Of a DNA stretch of 64,000 nucleotides, positions 35,838 to 44,551 are shown piece after piece. The stretch comes from Clostridium sp. BSD9I1 (GTDB lineage: Bacteria; Bacillota; Clostridia; Clostridiales; Clostridiaceae). The stretch spans positions 1,116,001 through 1,180,000 of the forward strand of contig NZ_FYAM01000023.1 in assembly GCF_900185645.1 (NCBI RefSeq), written 5' to 3'. Numbering within the stretch: position 1 is the stretch's first letter; every line of letters begins with the position of its first letter. The position numbers and the translations under genes were made by a program. The notes beneath the pieces are model-generated. The model saw only the letters and a list, made by a program, of their open reading frames with translations, did not search any database and was not told the origin of the DNA.

Positions 35838-36533
35838 ATGGCTATAATAAATAAAAATCTATATATTAAATTAATGGTTACATCAGTTATTTCATTAACT
35901 CTAATATCAGGATGTGCCACTTTCACTAGTGAACCAAGTAATAAAACTCCTAAGGATAATACCCCTATTTCTAGTGATATTTCTAATAGTAATCTTAATA
36001 ATAATAATAATAATAATAATGGTGATAATTCTAAAAATACACCCTCCAAGCAAGAAGACTCCGAAAAAATACTTTTATTAAACATTATGAAGTTGGCTAA
36101 ACAAGGAAAAGTTATAAATTCTGATTATCCAGCTAAGCAGGCTATAATTGACGATGTTAAGAAAACTTTAGGAGAACCTACAAATGAAGATTGGATTGCC
36201 GCTGCAAAGGGAATTTATGCCACATATCCAAAACACAATTTAGCTTTTGGATTCAATAAAGGTTCACAAATATTTGAGGTTAGATCCTTCGATAGTAAAA
36301 TAAAAAAACTATCTCTCTCTAAAGTAAAGAGTGTCTTTGGAACCCCAGCCTATGATGTTAAAGTAAAGGGGGAAGAAATAATTGGTTATGTCGCAGGTGC
36401 TGAATTTAAAATACTACTTGTATTTCCCGAACCTACAACAAAAACCCCCGATCCTTTAATGGATCATTATTCTATTTTATACCCCCGTGGGACTGTTAAT
36501 TCAATGGCAGGCGACCCAGGTAGGCAATGGTAA
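35838..36533 (+). CDS. DUF4309 (YjgB-like) lipoprotein, copy 1
   Basis: From the ATG at 35838 (AGGGGG ten bases upstream; the ATG at 35817 precedes that site), 231 residues. A lipoprotein signal ends at LISGC, then a low-complexity linker with eight or nine consecutive Asn encoded by an AAT repeat, and then the DUF4309 domain (about residues 75-231) with VFGTPAYDVKVKGEEIIGY and the terminal PRGTVNSMAGDPGRQW. A paralogue lies at 63209-63931. Function of the family is unknown; it should sit on the outer membrane face. Confidence 0.85.
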   Translation: MAIINKNLYIKLMVTSVISLTLISGCATFTSEPSNKTPKDNTPISSDISNSNLNNNNNNNNGDNSKNTPSKQEDSEKILLLNIMKLAKQGKVINSDYPAKQAIIDDVKKTLGEPTNEDWIAAAKGIYATYPKHNLAFGFNKGSQIFEVRSFDSKIKKLSLSKVKSVFGTPAYDVKVKGEEIIGYVAGAEFKILLVFPEPTTKTPDPLMDHYSILYPRGTVNSMAGDPGRQW

Positions 36534-36544
36534 ATAAAATACTT

Positions 36545-36577
36545 AAAGCGACTGGTTTTCACCAATCGCTTTTTTTG
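36545..36577 (+). terminator. Terminator after DUF4309 lipoprotein gene
   Basis: Stem aaagcgactggt / accaatcgcttt with one mismatch, followed by seven T residues. It sits between this plus-strand gene and the convergent YdbC-like gene. Confidence 0.88.
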
Positions 36578-36590
36578 CTATAATGATTAT

Positions 36591-36830
36591 TTATTCTATT
36601 TCCAGCTCATCGAGGTCAATATTATTTAAAATTTCTTTAAGTTCTTTTAACTCTTCTTTATTTAATGTGATTCCCTTTCCCATTTTTTCGTGATTTTCAT
36701 CCCACTCACGAATATCCACTTTTGGTTTTTTCTTATTCCAAGTCATCACATTAACTTCTCTTTTCCAACCTTTTGCACTTTCTGATATGACTCCTAAATT
36801 TTGTTTAATATCAAATTTAAAATCTGCCAT
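36591..36830 (-). CDS. YdbC-like PC4 single-stranded nucleic acid-binding protein
   Basis: A 79-residue protein from the ATG at 36830 (GGAG eight bases upstream; a GTG three codons earlier is less likely). It matches the YdbC/PC4 family: the basic beta-sheet WKREVNVMTWNKKKPKVDIREW and the C-terminal dimer helix ITLNKEELKELKEIL. Such proteins bind single-stranded DNA or RNA. It follows the YwbE-like gene by 14 bp, and both bind nucleic acid or act in translation-related contexts by family. Confidence 0.88.
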   Translation of the reverse strand: MADFKFDIKQNLGVISESAKGWKREVNVMTWNKKKPKVDIREWDENHEKMGKGITLNKEELKELKEILNNIDLDELEIE

Positions 36831-36844
36831 TATTAACACTCCTC

Positions 36845-37039
36845 TTAAGTTATTATTTGCTGAACTCTTCCAACTATACCATCTTCAAGCATAACCTTAA
36901 TTCCATGATGATGATTTGGTGAATTAGTAAGTATTTTTTTAACTATTCCTTCAGTTAGTTTTCCTGTGCGTTGATCTTGCTTTTGCACAACCAAAACCTT
37001 TAATCCTATTTTTATATTTGCTCTATTAGTTCCATCCAT
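36845..37039 (-). CDS. YwbE family small protein
   Basis: A 64-residue protein, nearly all of it the YwbE domain: NRANIKIGLKVLVVQKQDQR, then TGKLTEGIVKKILTNSPNHH. It looks like a KOW/SH3-type small beta barrel, which suggests nucleic-acid or ribosome contact; the function is not known. GAGGG precedes the ATG, and the YdbC-like gene follows in the same operon. Confidence 0.9.
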   Translation of the reverse strand: MDGTNRANIKIGLKVLVVQKQDQRTGKLTEGIVKKILTNSPNHHHGIKVMLEDGIVGRVQQIIT

Positions 37040-37186
37040 AATTTTATTCCCTCATATTCTTTGTAGTCTTTTCTTATTTATACCGCTATTCATTATAACA
37101 TAGTTATCATATAATTGTATCTCTATGGTGTAATTTCCCCCAAATAATAAAGCCCTTGAAAACTCAAGGACTTAACTTTTTGCATT

Positions 37187-37732
37187 CTATATCTTATTTA
37201 TACACTGAACAATAGGTTCAATAGCCTTTTTATCTGTCCAATCAACCGGGTTATCATAACATTCTAATAACCCCTTAACATCCTCAGTAATTTCGTCTTC
37301 CTTCATTCTTTTTAACTTCATTTTAAGTGCATTCATCATAATTTTATCAACAAAATCCAATTTTTCATAATTAAAAGCACCTCTTAAATAAAAGAAATTT
37401 ATCTTTTCCCTCATCTCTTCTTTAAAGTTGGCATAGAAAACCTTATTAATATCATTTGCCCTTTCAGGTGTACATCCTACTGCAAATACTATGATTTTCT
37501 TTTCCATAAGTTTTTTGATGTTATCAGTAATTATCTTCACTCCACTAATGCCAACCGCATGTAAAGAACCGCCAAAAACTATGGTGTCATGTTTGTTTAA
37601 GTCATCAGCTTTTACTTTAGAGCTTTCAAGTAAATCTGCATTTACCACGCTGGCTATCCACTCTGCATAACGTTTTGTGCTTCCATACTTGGATTTATAA
37701 ATTACAAGGACTCTTTTAGTTTGTTCTGACAT
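37187..37732 (-). CDS. Flavodoxin domain protein
   Basis: A 181-residue flavodoxin-fold protein with the FMN phosphate loop YKSKYGSTKRYAEW near the N-terminus and GGSLHAVGISGV as the second loop. The sequence is of the HemG-like flavodoxin branch (flavodoxin_5), used for NAD(P)H- or quinone-linked reductions. GGGGG precedes the ATG. The partner reductase or substrate is unknown. It is 76 bp downstream of an MFS gene on the same strand. Confidence 0.85.
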   Translation of the reverse strand: MSEQTKRVLVIYKSKYGSTKRYAEWIASVVNADLLESSKVKADDLNKHDTIVFGGSLHAVGISGVKIITDNIKKLMEKKIIVFAVGCTPERANDINKVFYANFKEEMREKINFFYLRGAFNYEKLDFVDKIMMNALKMKLKRMKEDEITEDVKGLLECYDNPVDWTDKKAIEPIVQCINKI

Positions 37733-37808
37733 AATTTATTCCCCCACCTTTAATATATAATATATTATATATTAAATTACCCAATTCCCCCAATATCTTG
37801 ATCCTATT

Positions 37809-39056
37809 TTAAATAATTTGGTTTTGCTTTTTTAAGAAATTATAAAGTATAACTGAACTAATAGAACATAACAATGCACAAACTCCTACAAAGGCATATC
37901 CAGCCTCCATCCCTATTATAAGTCCATTTTTTACACCATATATTTTTGTAAAGATATTTCTAAATAAATCTACAATACCGCCTACTAAAAAATTTCCTAT
38001 AACACTTCCTATTCCCATAAGTGTTACTGTAAAGCTAACGGCTGTGCTGCTATTCTTAGAATATCGCTTAGATAAAATAGCCATCACCGTAGGATAAATT
38101 GGTGCTATGCCTACCCCTGCAAGAGCAAATAAAAACGCAGCAGATTGTCCAATAATTATCCCCATAAGAGTAAGAATCCCTGAGGCTCCCGAAAAAATTG
38201 CAAGTGATTTTGTAAGTCCAATCTTATCTGTAAATGGTCCAAGTAACAGCCTTGAAAGAGTAAACATAAAAAAGAATGCCGAAAGTAATCCCGAGGAAGC
38301 ATTTGTATTCCATTTATAAACCTTTTCAAGAAAATTAACTAGCCATCCACCAACTGCAAGTTCTGAAATTACTCCAAATGATAAAATAACTACTATCATC
38401 CATGCAGCAGGGTCCTTTGTATATTCTTTAAAGGATATATCTTTATCTTCTTCAATATCATCCTTTGGAAACTTTGTAAATAAAGCCATTATTAGTGGAA
38501 TTACTGATAATGAAAGCATTATTAAATACACTTCATGCCAACTAAAGCTTCTCCCTAAGGCATATACTCTCATAATTCTAGTAGCAACAATGGGTGCTAT
38601 AGTTGAACTTAATCCATAGAAAAAATGTGCCAAGTTCATCATCATACCCGTATTTTTAGTAAAGACCTTTGCTGCTAATATTCCAAGAGCTATTTCCAAT
38701 ATTCCATTACCTATATACATTAAGAAATAAGACGCTGAAAGAGTTGGATAATTTACTGATAAAAATATAAAAACTCCCGAAAGAGCCATTGTTCCAAAAG
38801 CAAGTAAATTAGAAAACCTTATTCCAAACTTCTTTGTTAGTACTCCAGTAAAACTACATGCAAGAAGATATCCCAATGAATTAAGTGCCAAAAGTAACCC
38901 TATTTGCATTTCATCAAGTAAAAAATCCGTCTGTATACGTGGAATAGCTGGTCCCTTTATATTTTCTGAAAATCCAAATACTAAATATCCAACGAATATC
39001 ACTGCTAATAGTAAATAATAATTTTTGCTGTAAGACTTACTTTTATTAATCTCCAA
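37809..39056 (-). CDS. MFS transporter
   Basis: This 415-residue protein has twelve predicted membrane segments. Start is a TTG at 39056 with GGAGG eight bases upstream. The first loop motif is weak (GVLTKKFGIR) and the second half has LLLGPFTDKIGL. It belongs to the broad sugar/organic-acid MFS branch (FucP- or YfkF-like), not to the drug exporter type at 10250. Substrate cannot be inferred; the flavodoxin gene follows. Confidence 0.82.
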   Translation of the reverse strand: MEINKSKSYSKNYYLLLAVIFVGYLVFGFSENIKGPAIPRIQTDFLLDEMQIGLLLALNSLGYLLACSFTGVLTKKFGIRFSNLLAFGTMALSGVFIFLSVNYPTLSASYFLMYIGNGILEIALGILAAKVFTKNTGMMMNLAHFFYGLSSTIAPIVATRIMRVYALGRSFSWHEVYLIMLSLSVIPLIMALFTKFPKDDIEEDKDISFKEYTKDPAAWMIVVILSFGVISELAVGGWLVNFLEKVYKWNTNASSGLLSAFFFMFTLSRLLLGPFTDKIGLTKSLAIFSGASGILTLMGIIIGQSAAFLFALAGVGIAPIYPTVMAILSKRYSKNSSTAVSFTVTLMGIGSVIGNFLVGGIVDLFRNIFTKIYGVKNGLIIGMEAGYAFVGVCALLCSISSVILYNFLKKQNQII

Positions 39057-39212
39057 AACTTTTCCTCCAATTCACTAATTTATTATACAATAGGCATGTC
39101 AAATATATTATAATAGTTATTAATCATTATGTATATTATATAAGACATGAAATAAAATAGAGTTATTGAAATTTTCCAAGTATAATTTTTTCTAAATTGG
39201 AGGTCTTTAATT

Positions 39213-39854
39213 ATGAATCAAATCAAAATCTTTGATAGTCTTTACATGTTTAATACCTATAACGAACATATAAATTTATCCTTTAATCAATTTCTTCTTT
39301 TAGGAGAAGAACCTATACTCATACATACCGGAAGTTATCAAATGACAGATGAACTTATTCCTAAGTTAAAGAGTATTTTAGGCTATAAGAAGTTATCTTA
39401 TGTTTTTGTTTCTCATTTTGAAAGTGATGAGTGTGGTGGATTAACACTGCTTTTAAAGCATTATCCTGAAGCTATATGCATATGTTCTGCAATAACTGCT
39501 CGCCAACTTACTGGCTTTGGCATGGATGTAAAAGTAAAAATAGCAGCTCCTGAAGAATCTTTATCTTTAGCTGGAGCAAATCTTAATTTTATATCTTATC
39601 CATCAGAAATGCATCTATGGGAAGGATTATTAGCCTTTGAAACAAATCAAGGCCTTTTATTCAGTAGTGATCTCTTTATTAGAATGGGTAAATTAGAAAA
39701 TTCAATTATATCCTCAAACTTAAAAAATGAAGTATCAGGAATAGTTGAACATCAAATTCCAAGCCTTGCAGCTCTTAAACCCCTACAGGATACATTATAT
39801 AATCTTTCTATTAGGTATATAGTACCTGGTCATGGTCCAGTGTTAAAATTATAA
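39213..39854 (+). CDS. MBL-fold protein with flavodiiron-type metal site
   Basis: A 213-residue metallo-beta-lactamase fold protein. Instead of the usual HxHxDH it carries HFESDECGG (His, Glu, Asp), with further ligands in MHLWEG, SSDLF and PGHGPV. The H-x-E-x-D pattern is that of the diiron site of flavodiiron proteins and oxygen-binding diiron proteins, which reduce O2 or NO or sense oxygen in anaerobes. No flavodoxin domain is fused, but a flavodoxin gene lies 1.5 kb away. GGAGG precedes the ATG. Confidence 0.83.
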   Translation: MNQIKIFDSLYMFNTYNEHINLSFNQFLLLGEEPILIHTGSYQMTDELIPKLKSILGYKKLSYVFVSHFESDECGGLTLLLKHYPEAICICSAITARQLTGFGMDVKVKIAAPEESLSLAGANLNFISYPSEMHLWEGLLAFETNQGLLFSSDLFIRMGKLENSIISSNLKNEVSGIVEHQIPSLAALKPLQDTLYNLSIRYIVPGHGPVLKL

Positions 39855-39874
39855 GCATCAAGAAATAACTTGCC

Positions 39875-39902
39875 ACGTGCCAGGCACCTGGCACGTTATT
39901 TT
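39875..39902. terminator. GC-rich palindromic terminator between convergent genes
   Basis: acgtgccagg-ca-cctggcacgt is a perfect 10-bp stem followed by a T-rich run on the plus strand. It overlaps the last codon of cbiO. Its GC content is far above the surroundings, and a related motif occurs at 32026-32051. Confidence 0.75.
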
Positions 39903-40651
39903 TTACTACCGCAAATCGGACAGCTCTGAAGGCATAATGGTAATTCAAGAGAACTCTTACTCATTAATTTCTCATTAGATAAAATTTCTTTTGTTAATCC
40001 GTCTGCAATAATAATTCCTTCACTAATTATTATCGTTCTTTTACAAGTTTCCCAAACCATATCCATGTCATGAGTTGCAATAATTTTTGTATGAGGAAAT
40101 TCTTTTAGCAGGGATATTAATCTTCTCCTTGATTTAGGATCCAATGCTGTGGTTGGTTCATCCATTATAAGGATATCCGGCTCCATAGATAGCACAGTTG
40201 CAATAGATGCTGCACGCTTTTCTCCGCCAGATAACTTGTAGGGCGGCCTATCTTTAAGATGTGCTATTCCAACGGTTTCAATAGCTTTCATAACTCTTTT
40301 ATGTACTTCTTTTTCATCTAATTTATAATTACGTGGTCCAAATGCTACATCTTCATATACGGATGGCATAAAAAGCTGATTATCAGCATCTTGAAATACC
40401 AATCCTATCTTTTGACGAATTATAGGCAAGGTTCTCTTACATATCGTAGTATCACCAATATCAACTTGACCCTTCATTGGAAAAATAATTCCTAATAGTA
40501 AATTCAAAAGTGTTGATTTACCTGCTCCATTGGCTCCTACGATTCCTACAGATTCTCCGTGACTTATTTTAAATGTAATTCCATTTAGCGCCTTCTTTCC
40601 ATCAGGGTAGGAATAATATACATCCTTACAATTTATAGAATCATGACTCAT
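39896..40651 (-). CDS. cbiO: Cobalt/nickel ECF transporter ATPase
   Basis: A 251-residue ABC ATPase: Walker A GANGAGKST, Q-loop region DADNQLFMPSVYEDVAFGP (typical of ECF ATPases), signature LSGGEKRA and Walker B ILIMDEP. It energises the transporter formed with CbiQ and CbiM. The start overlaps cbiQ by four bases, indicating translational coupling. The C-terminus carries a Cys pair motif CPICG. Whether cobalt or nickel is moved cannot be told from this subunit. Confidence 0.93.
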   Translation of the reverse strand: MSHDSINCKDVYYSYPDGKKALNGITFKISHGESVGIVGANGAGKSTLLNLLLGIIFPMKGQVDIGDTTICKRTLPIIRQKIGLVFQDADNQLFMPSVYEDVAFGPRNYKLDEKEVHKRVMKAIETVGIAHLKDRPPYKLSGGEKRAASIATVLSMEPDILIMDEPTTALDPKSRRRLISLLKEFPHTKIIATHDMDMVWETCKRTIIISEGIIIADGLTKEILSNEKLMSKSSLELPLCLQSCPICGSKK

Positions 40652-41460
40652 GTTATCACCCCTGTTATAATCTTTCCTAATAATTCTGGAATATTAAATA
40701 ACCTCGCTGTAAAAAAAAATGTCACCCATAAAAATAAATATGCTATAGAACCAATTGATAACCTGCTATCTACAGCAAAGAAATATTCTCCATGAAATCC
40801 CCTTAATATCATTGCATCATATACCCTATTTGCCCTATCAAAGGCTCGTAATAATATCTGCCCTAAAAGAGACCCTGAAACTTTAAAAGATACGCCCTTC
40901 TGCATTGGCGCCCTTAAATGATATGCTTTTATAATTTGTGCCGTTTCTTCTAACAATACAGAAATATATCTATAAGTTAAAACAAACTGAGTGACGAAAA
41001 TTTTTGGTACAAATAGCTTTCTTAATGCTAATGATATCTTTTCAATTCCAGTTGTAGCTATTAGAAGTAATCCTGCCAAAACTGTTAAACTACTCTTTAT
41101 TATCAGTGAGGCAAAAGAAATCCATCCATTAGAAACATGAATTCCCCATATTATAATATACGTCTTTGTATCAAATAATGGATTAAATATGCCAACTCCT
41201 ATAACAAAAGGTAAAACAATAAGAGATCTTCTAAACATAGGCAAAAAGGGTACTTCAGACAAAACAAAAACTATAATTGGATAAAAAACATATGGTAATA
41301 GTCCTATAATATCATATTTCCCAAAGGATAATACTACTAATAAATATATTATTGTCACCAGTAACTTTACAATAGGATTTATTTTATGGATTATTGTGTT
41401 TCTAGCAGCTAATTCATCTAGTAAACGAATATTATAAATTGATTTAGTTATATTTTCCAT
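40648..41460 (-). CDS. cbiQ: Cobalt/nickel ECF transporter transmembrane subunit
   Basis: A 270-residue protein with about five membrane segments and the ECF-T coupling motifs in the cytoplasmic region, seen here as AYHLRAPMQKGVSF and RAFDRANRVYDAMILRGFHG (split here at the A/R motif). It links the ATPase CbiO to the substrate-binding CbiM. It follows cbiM by 61 bp and overlaps cbiO, forming the cbiMQO operon. Confidence 0.92.
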   Translation of the reverse strand: MENITKSIYNIRLLDELAARNTIIHKINPIVKLLVTIIYLLVVLSFGKYDIIGLLPYVFYPIIVFVLSEVPFLPMFRRSLIVLPFVIGVGIFNPLFDTKTYIIIWGIHVSNGWISFASLIIKSSLTVLAGLLLIATTGIEKISLALRKLFVPKIFVTQFVLTYRYISVLLEETAQIIKAYHLRAPMQKGVSFKVSGSLLGQILLRAFDRANRVYDAMILRGFHGEYFFAVDSRLSIGSIAYLFLWVTFFFTARLFNIPELLGKIITGVIT

Positions 41461-41521
41461 ATCCTAGATCATCCCTTAAATAAAAATATTGGCGAGGTTA
41501 CTCCCCTCGCCACCTGTTCAT

Positions 41522-42577
41522 TTATATTGGTTTTGCTTTTCTTTTCCTACGTCTAAAGAAAGTAATAACAAGTCCAGTTAAAGCAGCAAGAGCTAAAGTC
41601 ATAATTCCACCTAAAATACCTGACACACTTGTTTCAGCATTAATACCTGTCACTACTTCTTCATTCTCTTCATTTTCCTCTTTATCTATATCTTTTGAAG
41701 CTTTAAAACTATAATCAGGTAAAAAAGCTAATTTATTTTGTATTTCAGAAAGTTTTGCATGAATACTTTCTGTAGTTTTTAGTTCTGACGTACCTGACGT
41801 TTTAATCATTGCCCATTCTAATCCATCTGGATTACTAGAAGCAAATGATGAAAGAATACCACCTATTATTATAACACTTGTTATTATGATAATAAAAACC
41901 TTTTTTATTGAAACATTACCTAAGGGTTGTCTTAATGAAGACTTTTCAATAATTTCAGGACGTGCCTTCCAAACAAATGAAACTACTGCTGCTGTTACAA
42001 GGCCTTCTACAATTCCAATAGCAAGATGGATAGGCTGCATTAAAATAACAAAGTTAGAAAAAGGCAACTCAGTCTTTCCAGAAAACAATGTTTCAAGAAC
42101 AACACTGAAAGCTCCCATTTGAAGTCCAATTATTGACGCAATTATAGATGCACTAAAAATCTTCTTAGAACTATAGCCCTTTTTCATGATACCTTTATAA
42201 ATTAATGGATATGCAATAAAGCATGTGTAAAATCCAAGGTTAAATACATTAGCACCAAAAGCTAATAATCCTCCATCAGCAAAGAAAAGTGCTTGAATTA
42301 ATAGTACTGACGCCATTGTTAAAAATCCAGCATATGGCCCAAGTAAAATAGCAAGAAGTAATCCTCCTCCAATGTGCCCACTTGATCCAGTACCTGGAAT
42401 CGAAAAATTAATCATTTGAGCTGCAAAAACAAAAGCTCCCATAACACCCATCAAAGGTATCTTTTTATCATCTAACTCATTTTGCAATTTTTTCACTGAA
42501 TAAGTAGCAATACCAGCTGTTGCACTAAACATTGTTCCACCAACAATTGGCGAAATCAAGGCATCTGCCATGTGCAT
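41522..42577 (-). CDS. cbiM: Cobalt/nickel transporter CbiM with fused PDGLE (CbiN-like) domain
   Basis: A 351-residue protein starting MHMADALISP: His2 after the initiator Met is the conserved metal-binding N-terminus of CbiM/NikM. Six or seven membrane helices follow, with the second metal motif GTGSSGHIGGG around residue 85. From about residue 230 there is a PDGLE domain (SSNPDGLEWA) with its own two membrane helices, which replaces a separate CbiN. GGAGTG precedes the ATG. A sigma-A promoter, an operator-like dyad and a leader hairpin lie upstream. Confidence 0.93.
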   Translation of the reverse strand: MHMADALISPIVGGTMFSATAGIATYSVKKLQNELDDKKIPLMGVMGAFVFAAQMINFSIPGTGSSGHIGGGLLLAILLGPYAGFLTMASVLLIQALFFADGGLLAFGANVFNLGFYTCFIAYPLIYKGIMKKGYSSKKIFSASIIASIIGLQMGAFSVVLETLFSGKTELPFSNFVILMQPIHLAIGIVEGLVTAAVVSFVWKARPEIIEKSSLRQPLGNVSIKKVFIIIITSVIIIGGILSSFASSNPDGLEWAMIKTSGTSELKTTESIHAKLSEIQNKLAFLPDYSFKASKDIDKEENEENEEVVTGINAETSVSGILGGIMTLALAALTGLVITFFRRRKRKAKPI

Positions 42578-42602
42578 ATCATCACACTCCTAATAAAACA
42601 AT

Positions 42603-42643
42603 AACTCATAAAGGGCAACTTTAATTGCAACCCTCTATGAGTT
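42603..42643 (-). promoter_or_regulatory. Hairpin in the cbiM leader
   Basis: Inverted repeat AACTCATAGAGGGTTGC ... GCCCTTTATGAGTT on the minus strand, 26 bp before the cbiM ATG, followed by TTGTTTTATT. It may be an attenuator controlling cbiMQO; no known metal or cobalamin riboswitch pattern is visible. Confidence 0.55.
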
Positions 42644-42684
42644 TTATTCTCATATATACAAGTTGTCCTTATATCTTTTATTTG

Positions 42685-42724
42685 AATTGTAAATAATTGT
42701 ATCATATTTTTTTACAATTGTCAA
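42685..42724 (-). promoter_or_regulatory. Promoter and operator-like dyad of cbiMQO
   Basis: On the minus strand TTGACA (42724-42719), a 17-bp spacer and TACAAT (42701-42696). The dyad AATTGTAAA (42685-42693) / TTTACAATT (42711-42719) frames the -10 region and would suit a metal-responsive repressor. Confidence 0.7.
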
Positions 42725-42768
42725 TTTTCACTTTAATCTTGTAGTAATTTTAAGAGTGCTTTGCCTAG

Positions 42769-44361
42769 TTATCTATACGAAGCGTTTAAGGCTTTTAGCA
42801 AAGTACGAATATCATATTTATGAGGAGTAACTGGGCAAATTTTCTTATTTACACCAAGCAAAGTATATACTGCAACTCTCGCGGCACGGATTGAGTACTC
42901 TTCAGTAAAAACCATATCCTCTGGTATTTCAACAAATTGACTAATCATTGCAAGATTTGTTGAACCTTCAGGCACTACCTTAGGACGATCGCTCATTGCA
43001 CGCGGCTGAAACTGTGCATCAATATAAGGCATCATACATGGAATAACATTAACTATAGTATCCATAATTTCATCACTGTCCTTTTCAAAATGTAAATGTC
43101 CTAAAAGTTCAATTAACATTTCTTCACCTGTACAATCTCTCATAGGCTTCTTTACATAGTTGCCTTCCTTGTCGGTATACAAACCATATCCCCAGAAAAT
43201 TGTAGTGTCTTTTGGTTGATTCTTGAAATGAGGCTGTGCTGCAACTACGATAGACATAAGCCAATTGGAATCCTTAAATGTCATCAATGCTCCGCTGCCA
43301 GGTTTATTACGGGAATATCTTTCAATCATTTTAAGAAATTTATCACCTTTACATGTTACAGTAAAAGACTCCCAGTTTGTTTGTTCTGCATTACCAAAGA
43401 AAGGTTTTGGATTTCCAAGTCCTTCTTTCTTTGATGCAATTTTAGCCCAAAGCTCCCCAGAGATAGGATTTTCTATTTTCATTTCTGCGGGGGTATTAAA
43501 ATTTCCTAAACTTGCATTGTCAGTCATACAACCATTTGTTACAATGCATAAATCACCTTTATTAAGTTTAATTACATCTTCTTTTCCATTCTGCTCATAA
43601 TGAATTGCTGTAACAGTAATTCCTTCCCCCTCTTCAAAATCTAAATCTTTAACAGTGTATTTCAAGGTAAAATCAACGCCGAAATTCTCTAAGTAAGTTT
43701 TTATAGGCAATATAATAGAGTCATATTGATTGTAAGGAGTTCTCGTTACACCCTCAAGAGTTTGGATACGTGAGAACTCAAATATCATACGATTCATATA
43801 ACGTTTCAGCTCAAATAAACTTGACCATTTCTGAAATGCAAAGGTTGTTTGCCACATATACCAAAAGTTTGTTTCAAAAAAATGAGGTGTTTTTGCAAAC
43901 CAATCGCATATGCGTAAATTATCTAGCTTTTCCTCTGGAGTAATCATTAGTTTCAATAGTGCCATACGATCAGCATCATCAAATCCCATAGATATAACAT
44001 CAGTTACTTCTCCATCTTTATTTATAAGTCTTGCATTTGCATGAGTTGGATGTGCATGATCAAAATCAAGAATTTCATCACAAACTGACATCGCTTCTCT
44101 TTCTAAGGATGGTATAGAAGCAAGTAGATTCCATGTATTCTCATAAGTTTCTTCATTAAGCATTCTTCCACCACGACAAACAAATCCATCAATTGCATTG
44201 CCTGCTCCGTCATTACTTCCTCCGAGAATATTCATTCCTTCTAAAATGTGAATATTCTTGCCCGGGAAATCACAATCTCTAACTAAATATACAGCTCCAG
44301 CAAGTGATGCTAATCCACCACCCACAAAATATATTTGTTTGTTTTCATATTCTCTTCTCAT
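42769..44361 (-). CDS. ohyA: Oleate hydratase
   Basis: This 530-residue flavoprotein (ATG at 44361, GGAGGGG upstream) hydrates cis-9 double bonds of free unsaturated fatty acids such as oleate, giving 10-hydroxy products. The FAD-binding motif is IYFVGGGLASLAGAVYL near the N-terminus, followed by GGSNDGAGN and RGGRMLNEETYEN, highly typical of this family (MCRA). Length fits the 530-590 range. Function is detoxification of host or environmental fatty acids. A TetR-type regulator gene lies upstream on the same strand, separated by a terminator. Confidence 0.95.
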   Translation of the reverse strand: MRREYENKQIYFVGGGLASLAGAVYLVRDCDFPGKNIHILEGMNILGGSNDGAGNAIDGFVCRGGRMLNEETYENTWNLLASIPSLEREAMSVCDEILDFDHAHPTHANARLINKDGEVTDVISMGFDDADRMALLKLMITPEEKLDNLRICDWFAKTPHFFETNFWYMWQTTFAFQKWSSLFELKRYMNRMIFEFSRIQTLEGVTRTPYNQYDSIILPIKTYLENFGVDFTLKYTVKDLDFEEGEGITVTAIHYEQNGKEDVIKLNKGDLCIVTNGCMTDNASLGNFNTPAEMKIENPISGELWAKIASKKEGLGNPKPFFGNAEQTNWESFTVTCKGDKFLKMIERYSRNKPGSGALMTFKDSNWLMSIVVAAQPHFKNQPKDTTIFWGYGLYTDKEGNYVKKPMRDCTGEEMLIELLGHLHFEKDSDEIMDTIVNVIPCMMPYIDAQFQPRAMSDRPKVVPEGSTNLAMISQFVEIPEDMVFTEEYSIRAARVAVYTLLGVNKKICPVTPHKYDIRTLLKALNASYR

Positions 44362-44472
44362 ATAGATCCCCTCCATAAATTTTTAATTTTCTATGAAACA
44401 CTTTATCTAACTTTCCAATAACATAAATATAATACTTCTGATTTCGGATAGGTATAATCAAAAAATATAGCC

Positions 44473-44489
44473 TGTATAATTTTTATACA
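44473..44489. promoter_or_regulatory. Operator-like palindrome upstream of oleate hydratase
   Basis: TGTATAA-TTT-TTATACA, a perfect 7-3-7 inverted repeat about 110 bp before the ohyA start, with a half-site-like atgtataa at 44501-44508. It is a plausible TetR-family binding site controlling ohyA. Confidence 0.5.
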
Positions 44490-44505
44490 TTCCGCTTTAA
44501 ATGTA

Positions 44506-44551
44506 TAAAAAAATAAGTCGTGACAAGTTTAAAAATTTATCACGACTTATT
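44506..44551 (-). terminator. Terminator after the TetR gene upstream of ohyA
   Basis: Stem aataagtcgtga / tcacgacttatt followed by TTTTTT on the minus strand; it begins inside the TetR stop codon. Confidence 0.85.

Noticed and set aside
36000-36020. AAT repeat as a phase-variation switch
   Set aside because: A trinucleotide repeat keeps the frame, so it cannot switch the gene off; only linker length could change.
35750-36085. Minus-strand frame with a leucine run
   Set aside because: Antisense of the Asn repeat linker of the DUF4309 lipoprotein; the leucine run is the reverse reading of AAT codons.
42603-42643. Cobalamin or NiCo riboswitch ahead of cbiM
   Set aside because: No B12-box or conserved NiCo purine-rich loops are present; only a simple hairpin is seen.
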